Source: Devosia lucknowensis (GTDB lineage Bacteria > Pseudomonadota > Alphaproteobacteria > Rhizobiales > Devosiaceae). From it: 64,000 nucleotides of DNA. Below, one piece after another: positions 1 through 8,078 of this stretch. The notes under the pieces are model-generated. The model worked only from the letters and a program-made list of their open reading frames with translations. It searched no databases and was not told the DNA's origin. Made by a program: the position numbers and the translations under genes. Within the stretch, counting starts at the first letter, position 1. Each line of letters begins with the position of its first letter. The DNA lies in contig NZ_FXWK01000002.1 in assembly GCF_900177655.1 (NCBI RefSeq), forward strand, positions 806,001 to 870,000, given 5' to 3'.

Positions 1-562
1 TCAGTTTTTCAAGCTCTCTGCGGGTGATTTCCCGGTCGTTGCCGAGAATGTCCCGTAGCGTCGTTGCCACATCCGGATCGGCGCGAATGCCCGCCTGGTT
101 GAAGGTTTCGCGCATCAGCGCGAGCAGCGTCTCGTCAGAGTCGGGATAGCAGGGCAGGGCGCGTCCCAGCTTCGCCGCTTCGACCAGAGCCCGCAGGGCG
201 TCGCGCGGCGGCAGGTTGTCGGCCTCCAGCACGATCGCAGCGCCGCCCGGATCGTCCCGCAATTCCGTGAGCGGCATCACGAGGGTTTTGGTGGCATTGC
301 GCACACGGATGATGCGTTTTCCGCCGAACAACGACACCGACCGGGCTTCAAGCACCAGCAGCGAAGGATCCGACTGCAGTTCCGGGCCATCGAATATGGT
401 CACGTTAGCGGACGCAGGATCATCACCGCTGAGGAAGCGGATGAGACGTTGTGCGGTTTCGCGCACCAGCCCGCCATCAGGTCCGTAGGCAAGGAATAGG
501 CCTTCGGTGAGATCGGGGCGCGCCAGATAGCGCGCCACCTCATGGGCCTTGAGTGCCGTCAT
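1..562 (-). CDS. holA: DNA polymerase III delta subunit (partial)
   Basis: HolA opens the beta sliding clamp as part of the clamp loader. Only the first 187 codons are in the window; the frame is still open at the left edge. The N-terminus ([16 protein letters not shown]) and the run LAYGPDGGLVRE, then SVSLFGGKRIIRV and CYPDSDETLLALMRE, match the alphaproteobacterial HolA pattern of a degenerate AAA+ nucleotide fold. The ATG shares bases with the leuS stop in a TGATG overlap, so the two genes are translationally coupled. In many alphaproteobacteria lptE sits between leuS and holA; here there is no room for it. Confidence 0.88.
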   Translation of the reverse strand, partial: MTALKAHEVARYLARPDLTEGLFLAYGPDGGLVRETAQRLIRFLSGDDPASANVTIFDGPELQSDPSLLVLEARSVSLFGGKRIIRVRNATKTLVMPLTELRDDPGGAAIVLEADNLPPRDALRALVEAAKLGRALPCYPDSDETLLALMRETFNQAGIRADPDVATTLRDILGNDREITRRELEKL

Positions 563-3171
563 CACACGACCAGATTGACGATGCGATCCTGCACCACCAC
601 GACCTTCTTGGGTGTCTTGCCCTCCAGTGCCTTCTGTACAACCTCGAGAGCGAGGACAAGCTTTTCGACCTCGGCTGCGGGCATGCCCTTGGGAACAGTG
701 ATTTCGCCGCGACGCTTGCCGTTGATCTGGATCGGCATCGTCACTTCGTCGTCGACCAGCAGGGTTGGATCGACGTCGGGCCAGGATGCGTCAGACACAA
801 GGCCCTGTTTGCCCAGGACTTCCCAGCACGATTCCGCCAGGTGCGGCATCATCGGGTTGATCAGCTGGACAAGGCGCTCCACCCCCTCAAGAAGCGCGGC
901 CGCAAGAGCGGTTCCGGGCTGGCCGTCGCGGGCTTTGGCCAAGGCATTGGTCAGCTCATAGATGCGGGCGACGGCGCGGTTGAAGCCCAGGCCCTCGATG
1001 TCCTGTGCTACGCCGGCGACAGTGCGATGCACAACCTTGCGCAAAGACTTCGCATCTGCATCGTCTGACGTAACAGTGCCTGAAGATTGTTTGGCGATTT
1101 CAACACTATCATTGACCAGCCGCCAGATGCGCTGCTGGAACCTGCTGGCGCCCTCGACGCCGGACTCCGTCCATTGCACATCACGCTCCGGCGGGGAGTC
1201 GGACAGCATGAACCAGCGAGCCGTGTCGGCGCCGTACGTGGCCACGATGTGGTCGGGATCCACGACGTTCTTCTTGGACTTGCTCATCTTTTCGACCGAG
1301 CCGATGGTGATCGGACTGCCGGTCTGAATGTGCTTTGCCGTCCGGATATCGGCATTGGTCTCGAAGAGGACTTCGGTCGGCGGCACCCACTCACCCTTCT
1401 CGCCCTTGTAGGTCTCGTGGGTCACCATGCCCTGGGTGAACATGCCCTTGAATGGCTCGTCGAGGCCGACATGGCCCGTTGCCTTCATGGCGCGGGTGAA
1501 AAAGCGCGAATAGAGCAGGTGCAGGATCGCGTGTTCGATGCCACCGATATACTGATCCACCGGCAACCAGCGATCGGCTACGGCCGGGATGGTAGGCGTA
1601 TCGGCGTGGGGCGCCGTGAAGCGGGCGAAATACCAGGAACTGTCCACGAAGGTGTCCATGGTGTCGGTTTCCCGGCGCGCAGCACCACCGCACTGTTGGC
1701 AGTGGACGTGCTTCCACGTCGGGTGATGGTCGAGGGCGTTGCCGGGCTTATCAAAGCTCACGTCATCGGGCAGTTTCACCGGCAGGTCCTTTTTGGGCAC
1801 GGGGATCGTGCCGCAGACCTCGCAATGGATCACCGGGATAGGGCAACCCCAATAGCGCTGGCGCGAAATGCCCCAGTCGCGCAGGCGATAATTGGTTTCG
1901 AGCGTACCCTGCGGCTTGCCGTCGACGGTGCGGGCACCGAAATGGGCAGCAATCGCTTTCTTGGCATCGTCAATGGAGAGGCCGTCGAGAAAGCCCGAAT
2001 TGAAAATGTTACCAACGTCAACATAGGCCTCATCGCCGACCGCGAAGGTGGCGGGATCGGCGCCGGGCGGCAAGACGACGGGCTTGACCGAGAGACCATA
2101 TTTGCGCGCCAGGTCGAGGTCTCGTTGATCGTGTGCCGGACAGCCGAAAATAGCGCCGGTGCCATAGTCCATCAGGATGAAATTGGCCACGTACACGGGC
2201 AGTGTTTCGCCCTCGATGACCGGATGTTTCACGCGAAGCCCGGTGTCAAAGCCCTGTTTTTCGGCCTTTTCCAGCGTTTCGGTGGCGGTGCCATGACGAT
2301 GGCATTCGGCAACGAATTCGGCGAGGCCCGGATTGCTGGCCGCCAAGGCCGTGGTCAGAGGATGATCGGGCGACAGGCCGATAAAGGACGCTCCGAAAAT
2401 AGTGTCCGGGCGTGTGGTGAACACCTCGATGCTCTTCGCATCGGTTTTGTCGCTGGCGACCAGTTCGAACAGCAGACGCAGGCCCTCGGACTTGCCGATC
2501 CAGTTGCGCTGCATGGTGCGCACCTTTTCCGGCCAGCCAGTGAGGCCATCCAGGGCCTCCAGCAGGTCCTCGGCAAAGTCCGAGATCTTGAAGAACCACT
2601 GGGTGAGCTCGCGCTGCTCGACTACGGCACCCGAGCGCCAGCCCTTGCCGTCGATCACCTGCTCATTGGCAAGCACGGTCATGTCCACCGGGTCCCAGTT
2701 GACCTTGGAGGATTTGCGCGTGACCAGGCCAGCGGCGAGCATGTCGATGAACATGGCCTGCTGGTGCTGATAGTATTCTGGCGAACAGGTCGCGATCTCG
2801 CGGGTCCAGTCGATGGAGAGGCCCATCGACTTGAGCTGGGCCTTCATGGCTTCGATATTTTGATAGGTCCAGGTGCCCGGATGGGTCTTGCGCTCGATGG
2901 CCGCGTTCTCGGCCGGCAGGCCGAAGGCGTCCCAGCCCATGGGGTGCAGGACGTTCTTCCCGCGAGCGCGCTGGTAGCGCGCCACGACGTCGCCCATGGC
3001 GTAGTTGCGCACATGGCCCATATGGATGCGGCCAGACGGATAGGGGAACATCTCGAGGACGTAGTAGGGATCGCGCGGATCGTCATTGGACGTGACAAAG
3101 CTCTGGCGCTCGTTCCAGACCTGCTGCCATTTCGGTTCGCTTTCGCGCGGATTGTAGCGTTCGCCGCTCAC
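562..3171 (-). CDS. leuS: leucyl-tRNA synthetase
   Basis: Class Ia synthetase that charges tRNA-Leu in the cytoplasm. The 869 residues are the normal bacterial length. The HIGH signature appears as HMGH at residues 50-53 and KMSKS at 628-632. Between them are the CP1 editing domain and a Cys pair with a second Cys pair (CEVCG, CQQCG) typical of the zinc-binding insert. The C-terminal anticodon-binding and leucine-specific domain ends [12 protein letters not shown], as in other LeuS. It is transcribed away from yggS and overlaps holA downstream by a few bases. Confidence 0.98.
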   Translation of the reverse strand: MSGERYNPRESEPKWQQVWNERQSFVTSNDDPRDPYYVLEMFPYPSGRIHMGHVRNYAMGDVVARYQRARGKNVLHPMGWDAFGLPAENAAIERKTHPGTWTYQNIEAMKAQLKSMGLSIDWTREIATCSPEYYQHQQAMFIDMLAAGLVTRKSSKVNWDPVDMTVLANEQVIDGKGWRSGAVVEQRELTQWFFKISDFAEDLLEALDGLTGWPEKVRTMQRNWIGKSEGLRLLFELVASDKTDAKSIEVFTTRPDTIFGASFIGLSPDHPLTTALAASNPGLAEFVAECHRHGTATETLEKAEKQGFDTGLRVKHPVIEGETLPVYVANFILMDYGTGAIFGCPAHDQRDLDLARKYGLSVKPVVLPPGADPATFAVGDEAYVDVGNIFNSGFLDGLSIDDAKKAIAAHFGARTVDGKPQGTLETNYRLRDWGISRQRYWGCPIPVIHCEVCGTIPVPKKDLPVKLPDDVSFDKPGNALDHHPTWKHVHCQQCGGAARRETDTMDTFVDSSWYFARFTAPHADTPTIPAVADRWLPVDQYIGGIEHAILHLLYSRFFTRAMKATGHVGLDEPFKGMFTQGMVTHETYKGEKGEWVPPTEVLFETNADIRTAKHIQTGSPITIGSVEKMSKSKKNVVDPDHIVATYGADTARWFMLSDSPPERDVQWTESGVEGASRFQQRIWRLVNDSVEIAKQSSGTVTSDDADAKSLRKVVHRTVAGVAQDIEGLGFNRAVARIYELTNALAKARDGQPGTALAAALLEGVERLVQLINPMMPHLAESCWEVLGKQGLVSDASWPDVDPTLLVDDEVTMPIQINGKRRGEITVPKGMPAAEVEKLVLALEVVQKALEGKTPKKVVVVQDRIVNLVV

Positions 3172-3303
3172 GTATCATCGTCCTTGCAAGATTTTCCGCA
3201 AAGCGCGCCGCAAGGGCGGCGCAGCTTGCGTTTTCGAGGGTTTTTGGCTACCCGGACCATCACCAGAAATCCCTTGCAAGGTCAACAGAAACGGGGCGGC
3301 GAT

Positions 3304-3978
3304 ATGGCCGACACGCTCTCCGCTGCGCATACGGCGCTCGAATACATCCGCAACCGCATGGAAAAGGCGCGCCGCCGTTTTGGCGCGCCACCCGATCATG
3401 TCGAGCTGGTGGCGGTTTCGAAGACCTTCACCGCCGACGCCGTCGAACCGTTCCTCATGGCGGGGCAGCGGGTGTTCGGCGAGAACCGGGTCCAGGAAGC
3501 CAAGGACAAGTGGCCCATCCTCCGGGAACGCTACCCCGATGTCGACTTGCATCTCATCGGACCGCTGCAGACCAACAAGGTGCGCGAGGCGGTGGCGCTG
3601 TTCGATGTGATCGAGACGGTGGACCGCGAAAAGCTGGCAAGGATGCTGGCAGAGGAAATGCAGCGGGTCGGCAAGACCATTCCATGCTTCGTCCAGGTCA
3701 ATATCGGTGGCGAGGAACAGAAAGCCGGCGTGTCGATCGGCGAGGCGGTCGACTTCGTTCGCAGCTGTCGGGACCAGTACGGGCTCGATATCGTGGGCCT
3801 CATGTGCATTCCGCCCGACGGGCAGCCGGCCGGTCCCTATTTCGCCCTGCTCGCGGAGTTGGGGCGCGCGGCTGGTGTGGCGCAACTCTCGATGGGGATG
3901 AGCGGCGATTTCGAGACGGCCATCGCCATGGGCGCCACCCATGTGCGCGTGGGTTCGGCGCTGTTCGGCCGACGTTAG
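3304..3978 (+). CDS. yggS: YggS-family PLP homeostasis protein
   Basis: A single-domain alanine-racemase-like TIM barrel that binds pyridoxal 5'-phosphate and buffers free PLP in the cytoplasm; it is not a racemase. The 224 residues match the family length. The PLP-binding lysine lies in ELVAVSK (K40), followed by GENRVQEAKDK, HLIGPLQTNK and the C-terminal SMGMSGDFETAI phosphate-binding run and VRVGSALFG. The open frame extends far upstream, antisense to leuS, but homology starts at this ATG (MADTLSAAH), so that extension is not coding. It is divergent from leuS. Confidence 0.95.
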   Translation: MADTLSAAHTALEYIRNRMEKARRRFGAPPDHVELVAVSKTFTADAVEPFLMAGQRVFGENRVQEAKDKWPILRERYPDVDLHLIGPLQTNKVREAVALFDVIETVDREKLARMLAEEMQRVGKTIPCFVQVNIGGEEQKAGVSIGEAVDFVRSCRDQYGLDIVGLMCIPPDGQPAGPYFALLAELGRAAGVAQLSMGMSGDFETAIAMGATHVRVGSALFGRR

Positions 3979-4073
3979 CGCCACCCGGGGCTTGCAACTT
4001 TCCCGTCCAAATCGCGTTCTTTCAAGTTGAATAACGCCGTTGTGAAACACCGGCCAAAAACGAGTCGCAATCG

Positions 4074-4089
4074 TGTGAGCCTTGTCACA
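4074..4089. promoter_or_regulatory. CRP-like palindromic operator
   Basis: The sequence TGTGAGCCTTGTCACA is a perfect TGTGA-N6-TCACA palindrome, extended by G and C to 18 bp. It ends 26 bases before the start of the response regulator gene. This is the canonical Crp half-site arrangement of enterobacteria. Whether a Crp-family protein of this organism uses it is inferred. No U-tract follows, so a terminator for yggS is less likely. Confidence 0.5.
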
Positions 4090-4115
4090 CCAGACGGAAA
4101 AGCCCGGAGAATACA

Positions 4116-4799
4116 ATGAACAAGCGACGCATCCTGGTCGTGGACGACGACGCGGACCTGCGCCAGACTCTGGTGGAACAGCTTCAGGGCGAACCTGAAT
4201 TCGACATACTCCAGGCCGGCACTGCCAACGACGCCCTCAAGGCGGTTCGCGAGAACAATATCGAACTCACCATCCTCGATGTCGGCCTGCCCGACATGGA
4301 TGGCCGCGAGGCCGTCAAGCTAATGCGCCAGGAGGGCTACAAGAGCCCCGTGCTGATGTTGACCGGCCACGATACCGATGCCGACGAGATCAAGGGTCTT
4401 GAAGCCGGTGCAAACGACTATCTGACCAAGCCGTTCCGCTATCCGGTGCTGCTGGCGCGCATCAACGCTGCGCTGCGCCAGCGCGACCAGAGCGAAGACG
4501 CCGTCTTCACCATCGGCCAATACAGCTTCCAGCCTGCAGCCAAGGTGCTGGAGACCAACGACGGCATCAAGGTGCGGTTGACCGACAAGGAAACCTCGAT
4601 CCTCAAGTATCTCTATCGCCAAGGTCCCAAGACCATTACCCGCGATGTACTGCTCAAGGAGGTATGGGGCTACAACAACCGGGTGACCACGCACACGCTC
4701 GAGACGCATATCTACCGGCTGCGCCAGAAGATCGAGCGCGACCCGTCCAATGCGCGTCTCCTGGTCACCGAAGATGGCGGCTACAGGCTTGTCCCCTGA
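4116..4799 (+). CDS. OmpR-family response regulator, probable CenR
   Basis: A 227-residue two-component transcription factor. The receiver domain occupies about residues 4-120, with acidic pocket D10-D12, phospho-acceptor D55 in [13 protein letters not shown], T83 and K105 in YLTKPF. A winged-helix DNA-binding domain follows (about 130-227; [35 protein letters not shown]). The C-terminal [21 protein letters not shown]-like stretch and the position near leuS resemble CenR, the essential cell-envelope regulator of alphaproteobacteria; that assignment rests on memory of sequence and synteny. No histidine kinase is adjacent. A CRP-like palindrome precedes it. Confidence 0.93.
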   Translation: [227 protein letters not shown]

Positions 4800-4811
4800 T
4801 ATCGGGACAAG
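4788..4811. repeat. hairpin over the regulator stop codon
   Basis: Perfect 8-bp arms CTTGTCCC and GGGACAAG flank CTGATATC, which contains the stop codon of the upstream regulator. A second stem, GCCGCCCAA/TTGGGCGGC, follows at 4855-4878. Neither has a U-tract on the plus strand, so factor-independent termination is uncertain; they may act as mRNA 3'-end stabilisers. Confidence 0.4.
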
Positions 4812-4903
4812 ACCGTTCAAATTCGCTCCGAACTGACTTATAGCTTGAATGTGAGCCGCCCAAGTCCCATTGGGCGGCCGTTCGCGCATCGGGTCTGGGG
4901 CTC

Positions 4904-5362
4904 ATGAGAATGGACGACGCGGCCGGGGTGCTGGCCCGGGCCGATTTCTTCGACATCTGCGATGATGAGCAGCTGCGAATGCTTGGCTTTGCGGGAGATC
5001 GCAAGCACTTCGAAGCCGACGCGGTGATCTACCAGTCCGGGGAGACGCCCGGTGGTGCATTCGTGCTGATCGAGGGCACCGTGCGGGCCCGACACGAGGG
5101 CGCGGAAGCCGGCAAGCCTTATGCGCTGTCCGAACCGGGCAGCGTGATCTCGCCAACGGCTCTCATCATCGACAAGCCACGGCCCGTGACCTTCACGGCC
5201 GTTACCGATTGCGAACTGTTGTTCGTGCCGCGAGCCGCCTTCATGAAACTGGCGCGGCAGGACCCTGAGCTTGCAGCGCGCGCGGCGGCCCGCATCCAGC
5301 AGGATCTGGGGCGCTACATGCATGCGCTGGAGCCACTGCGCGGCAAGATGAAGGGCGCCTGA
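4904..5362 (+). CDS. stand-alone cyclic nucleotide-binding domain protein
   Basis: A 152-residue protein made almost only of a CRP-like cNMP-binding beta barrel: FFDICDDEQLRMLGF, the turn GETPGGAFVLIEGTVRARH, then GSVISPTALIIDKPRPVTFTA and LLFVPRAAFMKLARQDP, with a C-terminal helix. No helix-turn-helix follows, so it is not itself a DNA-binding CRP. The usual phosphate-binding cassette (FGExAL-RAAT) is not conserved: the place of the Glu and Arg holds SVISPTALIIDKPRPVT, so ligand binding is doubtful. It lies 104 bases after the response regulator and converges on xthA. Confidence 0.8.
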   Translation: MRMDDAAGVLARADFFDICDDEQLRMLGFAGDRKHFEADAVIYQSGETPGGAFVLIEGTVRARHEGAEAGKPYALSEPGSVISPTALIIDKPRPVTFTAVTDCELLFVPRAAFMKLARQDPELAARAAARIQQDLGRYMHALEPLRGKMKGA

Positions 5363-5398
5363 GGCGCCGTCCCGCTAACCCGAATTCGTCCCCCGGCC

Positions 5399-5465
5399 TG
5401 ACCCGAGGATCCGTCGCCAGGCCAGCAAGCGTTGGGAGTGGCCCTCAGACCAAGTCCGAGGGCGG
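5399..5465. repeat. dispersed palindromic repeat, copy 1
   Basis: This intergenic element begins TGACCCGAGGATC and ends with CAGACCAAGTCCGAGGGCGG. It aligns over its full length with 29681-29745, and its right half aligns with 7351-7373. The core in the best copy is CTCGGA-TCAAG-TCCGAG, a small hairpin. All copies lie between genes. Confidence 0.6.
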
Positions 5466-5503
5466 CGCCGTGTTCGGGGAAGGGTCAGTGGCGGATAGCG
5501 CCT

Positions 5504-6316
5504 TCAGACGCTTGCAAAACGCGCAATGACGGGTACGTGGTCGCTCGGCTGCGGATCGTAGCCGCGATAGGTCTTGATGATCTCGGCACCCACCGAGCGT
5601 TCGGCGACGTCGGATGTTGACCAGATGTGGTCGAGGCGACGGCCCTTGTCCGCCAGCTCCCAATTGGCGCTGCGGTAGCTCCACCAGGAATAAAGCTTTT
5701 CGTCATGGGGCACGTGCTTGCGCACCAGATCGACCCAGCCATGGCCGCCGGAAAGCAGGGCATCGAGGCGCTCGGTTTCCTGCGGCGTGTGGCTGACGAT
5801 CTTGAGCAGCTGCTTATGGCTCCAGACATCGTTTTCATGCGGGGCGATGTTGAAATCGCCGGCGATCAGGTGGCCGCGCTGGAACACAGGCTCGGTGAAC
5901 CAGGTCTTAAGTTCGTCGAGGAAGCCCAGCTTGTGCCTGAACTTGGGATTGATCTCGGGATCGGCTTCGTCGCCGCCGGCGGGAATGTAGAAATTGTGCA
6001 GCGTGAACGGGCCGTGGCCGAGATCGACGAGGGCGGAGACGTGCCGCGATTCCGGGATGTCGCAGAACACCCGGCTCGATATATCGGTCAGCGGAAATTT
6101 CGAGACGATGGCGACGCCGTGATAGCCCTTCTGGCCGTGCACGGCCATGTGTGGATAGCCGGCCTCGATGAAGGCGTTCCGTGGAAACTGGTCATTGGTG
6201 CATTTGATCTCCTGAAGCATCAGCACATCGGGCTGATACCGGGCGAGAAAATCCAGCACCATCGGCAGGCGCAGGCGAACCGAATTGATGTTCCAGGTGA
6301 CGATGGATTGGGTCAT
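5504..6316 (-). CDS. xthA: exodeoxyribonuclease III
   Basis: An AP endonuclease and 3'-5' exonuclease of base excision repair, 270 residues as in the family. The EEP fold motifs are present: TWNINSVRLRLP at the N-terminus, the metal ligand E36 in LQEIKC, KGYHGVAIVSK, GDFNIAPHENDVW, and the C-terminal SDHVPV with catalytic His at about 260. The start MTQSIVTWN matches family N-termini. It converges on the cNMP-binding gene and is separated from rplS by about 280 bases. Confidence 0.97.
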   Translation of the reverse strand: MTQSIVTWNINSVRLRLPMVLDFLARYQPDVLMLQEIKCTNDQFPRNAFIEAGYPHMAVHGQKGYHGVAIVSKFPLTDISSRVFCDIPESRHVSALVDLGHGPFTLHNFYIPAGGDEADPEINPKFRHKLGFLDELKTWFTEPVFQRGHLIAGDFNIAPHENDVWSHKQLLKIVSHTPQETERLDALLSGGHGWVDLVRKHVPHDEKLYSWWSYRSANWELADKGRRLDHIWSTSDVAERSVGAEIIKTYRGYDPQPSDHVPVIARFASV

Positions 6317-6513
6317 TGCGCATCCAGGCTAGATCGAACGGCGGGCAGGGGTCTTATCGCCAAGCCAGGCGCGGGGGTAAAGCCGGAAATGGCATTGGGA
6401 TGTGGTTGCTGACGCGGGATGGCAGGATGGTGCCGGATGTCCCGCCAACGCGATCGCAACAGTGGCAGCGGCCCTCAAGTCCGTGCGCGCCATCATGCAT
6501 GCGTTCGCCGCGG

Positions 6514-6529
6514 CGTTTCACGTGAATCC
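6514..6529. promoter_or_regulatory. candidate parS centromere site 1
   Basis: The sequence CGTTTCACGTGAATCC matches the bacterial parS consensus TGTTTCACGTGAAACA at 13 of 16 positions, with the CACGTG centre and the GTTTCACGTGAA core intact. It lies in the xthA-rplS intergenic region, about 6 kb from holA. A second site with the same core is at 32411. Binding by ParB is inferred; parB is not in the window. Confidence 0.6.
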
Positions 6530-6547
6530 TTGGCTTCACCGCCAACA

Positions 6548-6574
6548 AAAAGCCCGGCACAGAGGCCGGGCTTT
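6548..6574 (-). terminator. rho-independent terminator after rplS
   Basis: On the minus strand the stem GCCCGGC / GCCGGGC closes a CTCTGT loop, flanked by A/T pairs, and is followed by TTTTTG. It sits about 20 bases beyond the rplS stop codon and closes the rimM-trmD-rplS group. Confidence 0.85.
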
Positions 6575-6595
6575 CCAATTCGACAGGGAGCGATC

Positions 6596-7144
6596 TTATT
6601 CGCTCTTGGCTTCGCCTTCAGCGGCAGCGGCCTGTTCGGCGGCGGCCGCAGCGGCTGCGGCTTCAGCGTCCTTGGCGGCCTGCTCTGCGGCAAAAGCCTC
6701 GGCAGCTGCGATCTTTTCAGCTTCGCGGGCCTCGCGGGCAGCCTGGGCGGCCGAGCGTTCGGAGGCTTCGATCTTCTTGGTGCGCGAGTTGGTCGATTCA
6801 AAGATACGAGCCGACTTACCGCGACGGTCGCGCAGGTAGTACAGCTTGGCGCGACGGACCTTGCCGCGCTTGATCACTTCGACCGACGAGATGTTGGGCG
6901 AGTAGATGGGGAACACGCGTTCCACGCCTTCGCCGTAGGAAATCTTGCGGACGGTAAAGCTTTCGGTGATGCCGCCACCGGAGCGGGCGATCACGACGCC
7001 TTCATAGGCCTGCAGGCGTTCCTTGTCGCCTTCGCGGATCTTGACCCAGACCTTGACGGTATCGCCATGGGTGAATTCGGGAAGTTCGCGCTTTGCGGCG
7101 AGTTCGGCAACGTGCTCGGCATTGAGCTGTTCAATGATGTTCAT
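6596..7144 (-). CDS. rplS: 50S ribosomal protein L19 with Ala-rich tail
   Basis: L19 lies at the interface between the ribosomal subunits. The first 115 or so residues are the conserved SH3-like protein ([52 protein letters not shown]). After it comes a tail of about 65 residues rich in Ala and Glu (runs of [18 protein letters not shown] and [11 protein letters not shown]), absent from the 115-residue enterobacterial protein though extensions occur in rhizobial L19. An upstream in-frame ATG at 7168 has no ribosome site; the chosen ATG has GGAT at the proper distance and matches homologues. Confidence 0.95.
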   Translation of the reverse strand: MNIIEQLNAEHVAELAAKRELPEFTHGDTVKVWVKIREGDKERLQAYEGVVIARSGGGITESFTVRKISYGEGVERVFPIYSPNISSVEVIKRGKVRRAKLYYLRDRRGKSARIFESTNSRTKKIEASERSAAQAAREAREAEKIAAAEAFAAEQAAKDAEAAAAAAAAEQAAAAEGEAKSE

Positions 7145-7400
7145 TTTCGATCCGTTCGATCTTTTCATGGGAACGACTCTTGCGGGCTTTTGGGCCCCGT
7201 CGTCCGGTCTTGGTTGGTAACGGAGGGCAGTCTTCTTGGTCTTTCCGCGCGCGGGTCCGAAACGCCCGACGCACGAATGGGCGGCTCATAGGGGAATTTT
7301 GCCCCAGAGTCTAGGGGTTTTGGGCCTGGGGCCCCAAACCCCGGTTCCGCCCTCGGATCAAGCGCGAGGACGGATGGGGGAGCGGAATGGCATCGGAATC
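7145..7400 (-). promoter_or_regulatory. structured trmD-rplS spacer (possible L19 leader)
   Basis: A 256-base gap splits what is usually a tight operon. It holds the inverted repeat GGGGTTTTGGG / CCCAAACCCC (7314-7324 and 7333-7342) and neighbouring GGGG/CCCC blocks at 7291-7294 and 7301-7305 that can pair in alternative ways. Such alternation is typical of leader RNAs of ribosomal protein genes, but function is inferred. The gap also carries a dispersed repeat at 7351-7373. Confidence 0.35.
7351..7373. repeat. dispersed palindromic repeat, partial copy
   Basis: CCTCGGATCAAGCGCGAGGA (7351-7370) followed by CGG matches the right half of the elements at 5399-5465 and 29681-29745, with the TCC of the right arm changed to GCG, which weakens the hairpin. 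Confidence 0.5.
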
Positions 7401-8078
7401 CTACTTCAGCAGATCCGGCCGTCGCGCCTGCGTCAGCTCGAGTGACTGCTGGTGCCGCCACTTGGCAATCCTGCCGTGATCGCCGGATGTCAGGACGGCC
7501 GGAATGTCGCGGCCCTCGAAAGTCTGTGGGCGGGTGTATTGCGGGTATTCGAGGAGGCCGTTTTCGAAGCTTTCCTCATCGCGGCTGTCGGGTGCGCCGA
7601 GGACACCGGGGATCAGTCGCACGACGGCCTCCAGGAGCACCATGGCGGCCACTTCGCCGCCGGCAAGGACATAGTCGCCGATGGAGACTTCCTCGAGCTG
7701 GCGGGCTTCTATGACACGCTGGTCGACCCCCTCGAAACGACCGCAGACAATGACGGCGCCCGGTCCGGTCGCGAGCTCATGGGCGCGGGCCTGGGTCAAC
7801 GGCTTGCCGCGCGGCGACATCAGGATGCGCGGCCGCAGATCATCCGGCGGCGCGACCGTGTCTATCGCCTGAGCCAGGATATCGGGCCTGAGCACCATGC
7901 CGGCGCCACCACCGGAGGGCGTGTCGTCGACGGTCCGATGCCGGTCGGTGGCGAAATCGCGCAGCTGCGTGGCGTGCAGCGACCACAATCCGTCATTCAT
8001 GCCCCGGCCCAGGACCGAAGCGCCGAGCGGTCCGGGAAAAAGCTCGGGGAAGAGGGTAATGATGTCGGCGGAAAACAT
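7401..8078 (-). CDS. trmD: tRNA (guanine-N1)-methyltransferase
   Basis: Methylates G37 of tRNAs that read codons starting with C, preventing frameshifts. The 225 residues show the SPOUT trefoil-knot methyltransferase pattern: [38 protein letters not shown] and [14 protein letters not shown], then [16 protein letters not shown]. Its ATG overlaps the rimM stop in TGATG, so the genes are translationally coupled. The gap to rplS (256 bases) is unusually long. Confidence 0.97.
   Translation of the reverse strand: MFSADIITLFPELFPGPLGASVLGRGMNDGLWSLHATQLRDFATDRHRTVDDTPSGGGAGMVLRPDILAQAIDTVAPPDDLRPRILMSPRGKPLTQARAHELATGPGAVIVCGRFEGVDQRVIEARQLEEVSIGDYVLAGGEVAAMVLLEAVVRLIPGVLGAPDSRDEESFENGLLEYPQYTRPQTFEGRDIPAVLTSGDHGRIAKWRHQQSLELTQARRPDLLK

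Noticed and set aside
2225..2240. parS-like TGTTTCACGCGAAGCC inside leuS
   Set aside because: 13 of 16 matches but the central CACGTG is broken; kept only as a weak candidate.
1087..3303. Very long open frame on the plus strand antisense to leuS, running into yggS
   Set aside because: It is the opposite-strand image of leuS in GC-rich DNA; only the last 224 codons (yggS) show family similarity.
4855..4878. GCCGCCCAA/TTGGGCGGC hairpin considered as a terminator of the response regulator gene
   Set aside because: No U-tract on either strand; not called as a separate terminator.
6149..6157. DnaA-box-like TGTGGATAG in xthA
   Set aside because: Single imperfect match within a coding region; no cluster, so no origin is called here.
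6317..6513. Gap between xthA and the parS-like site, with short open frames on both strands
   Set aside because: No ribosome sites or homology; treated as promoter region of xthA.
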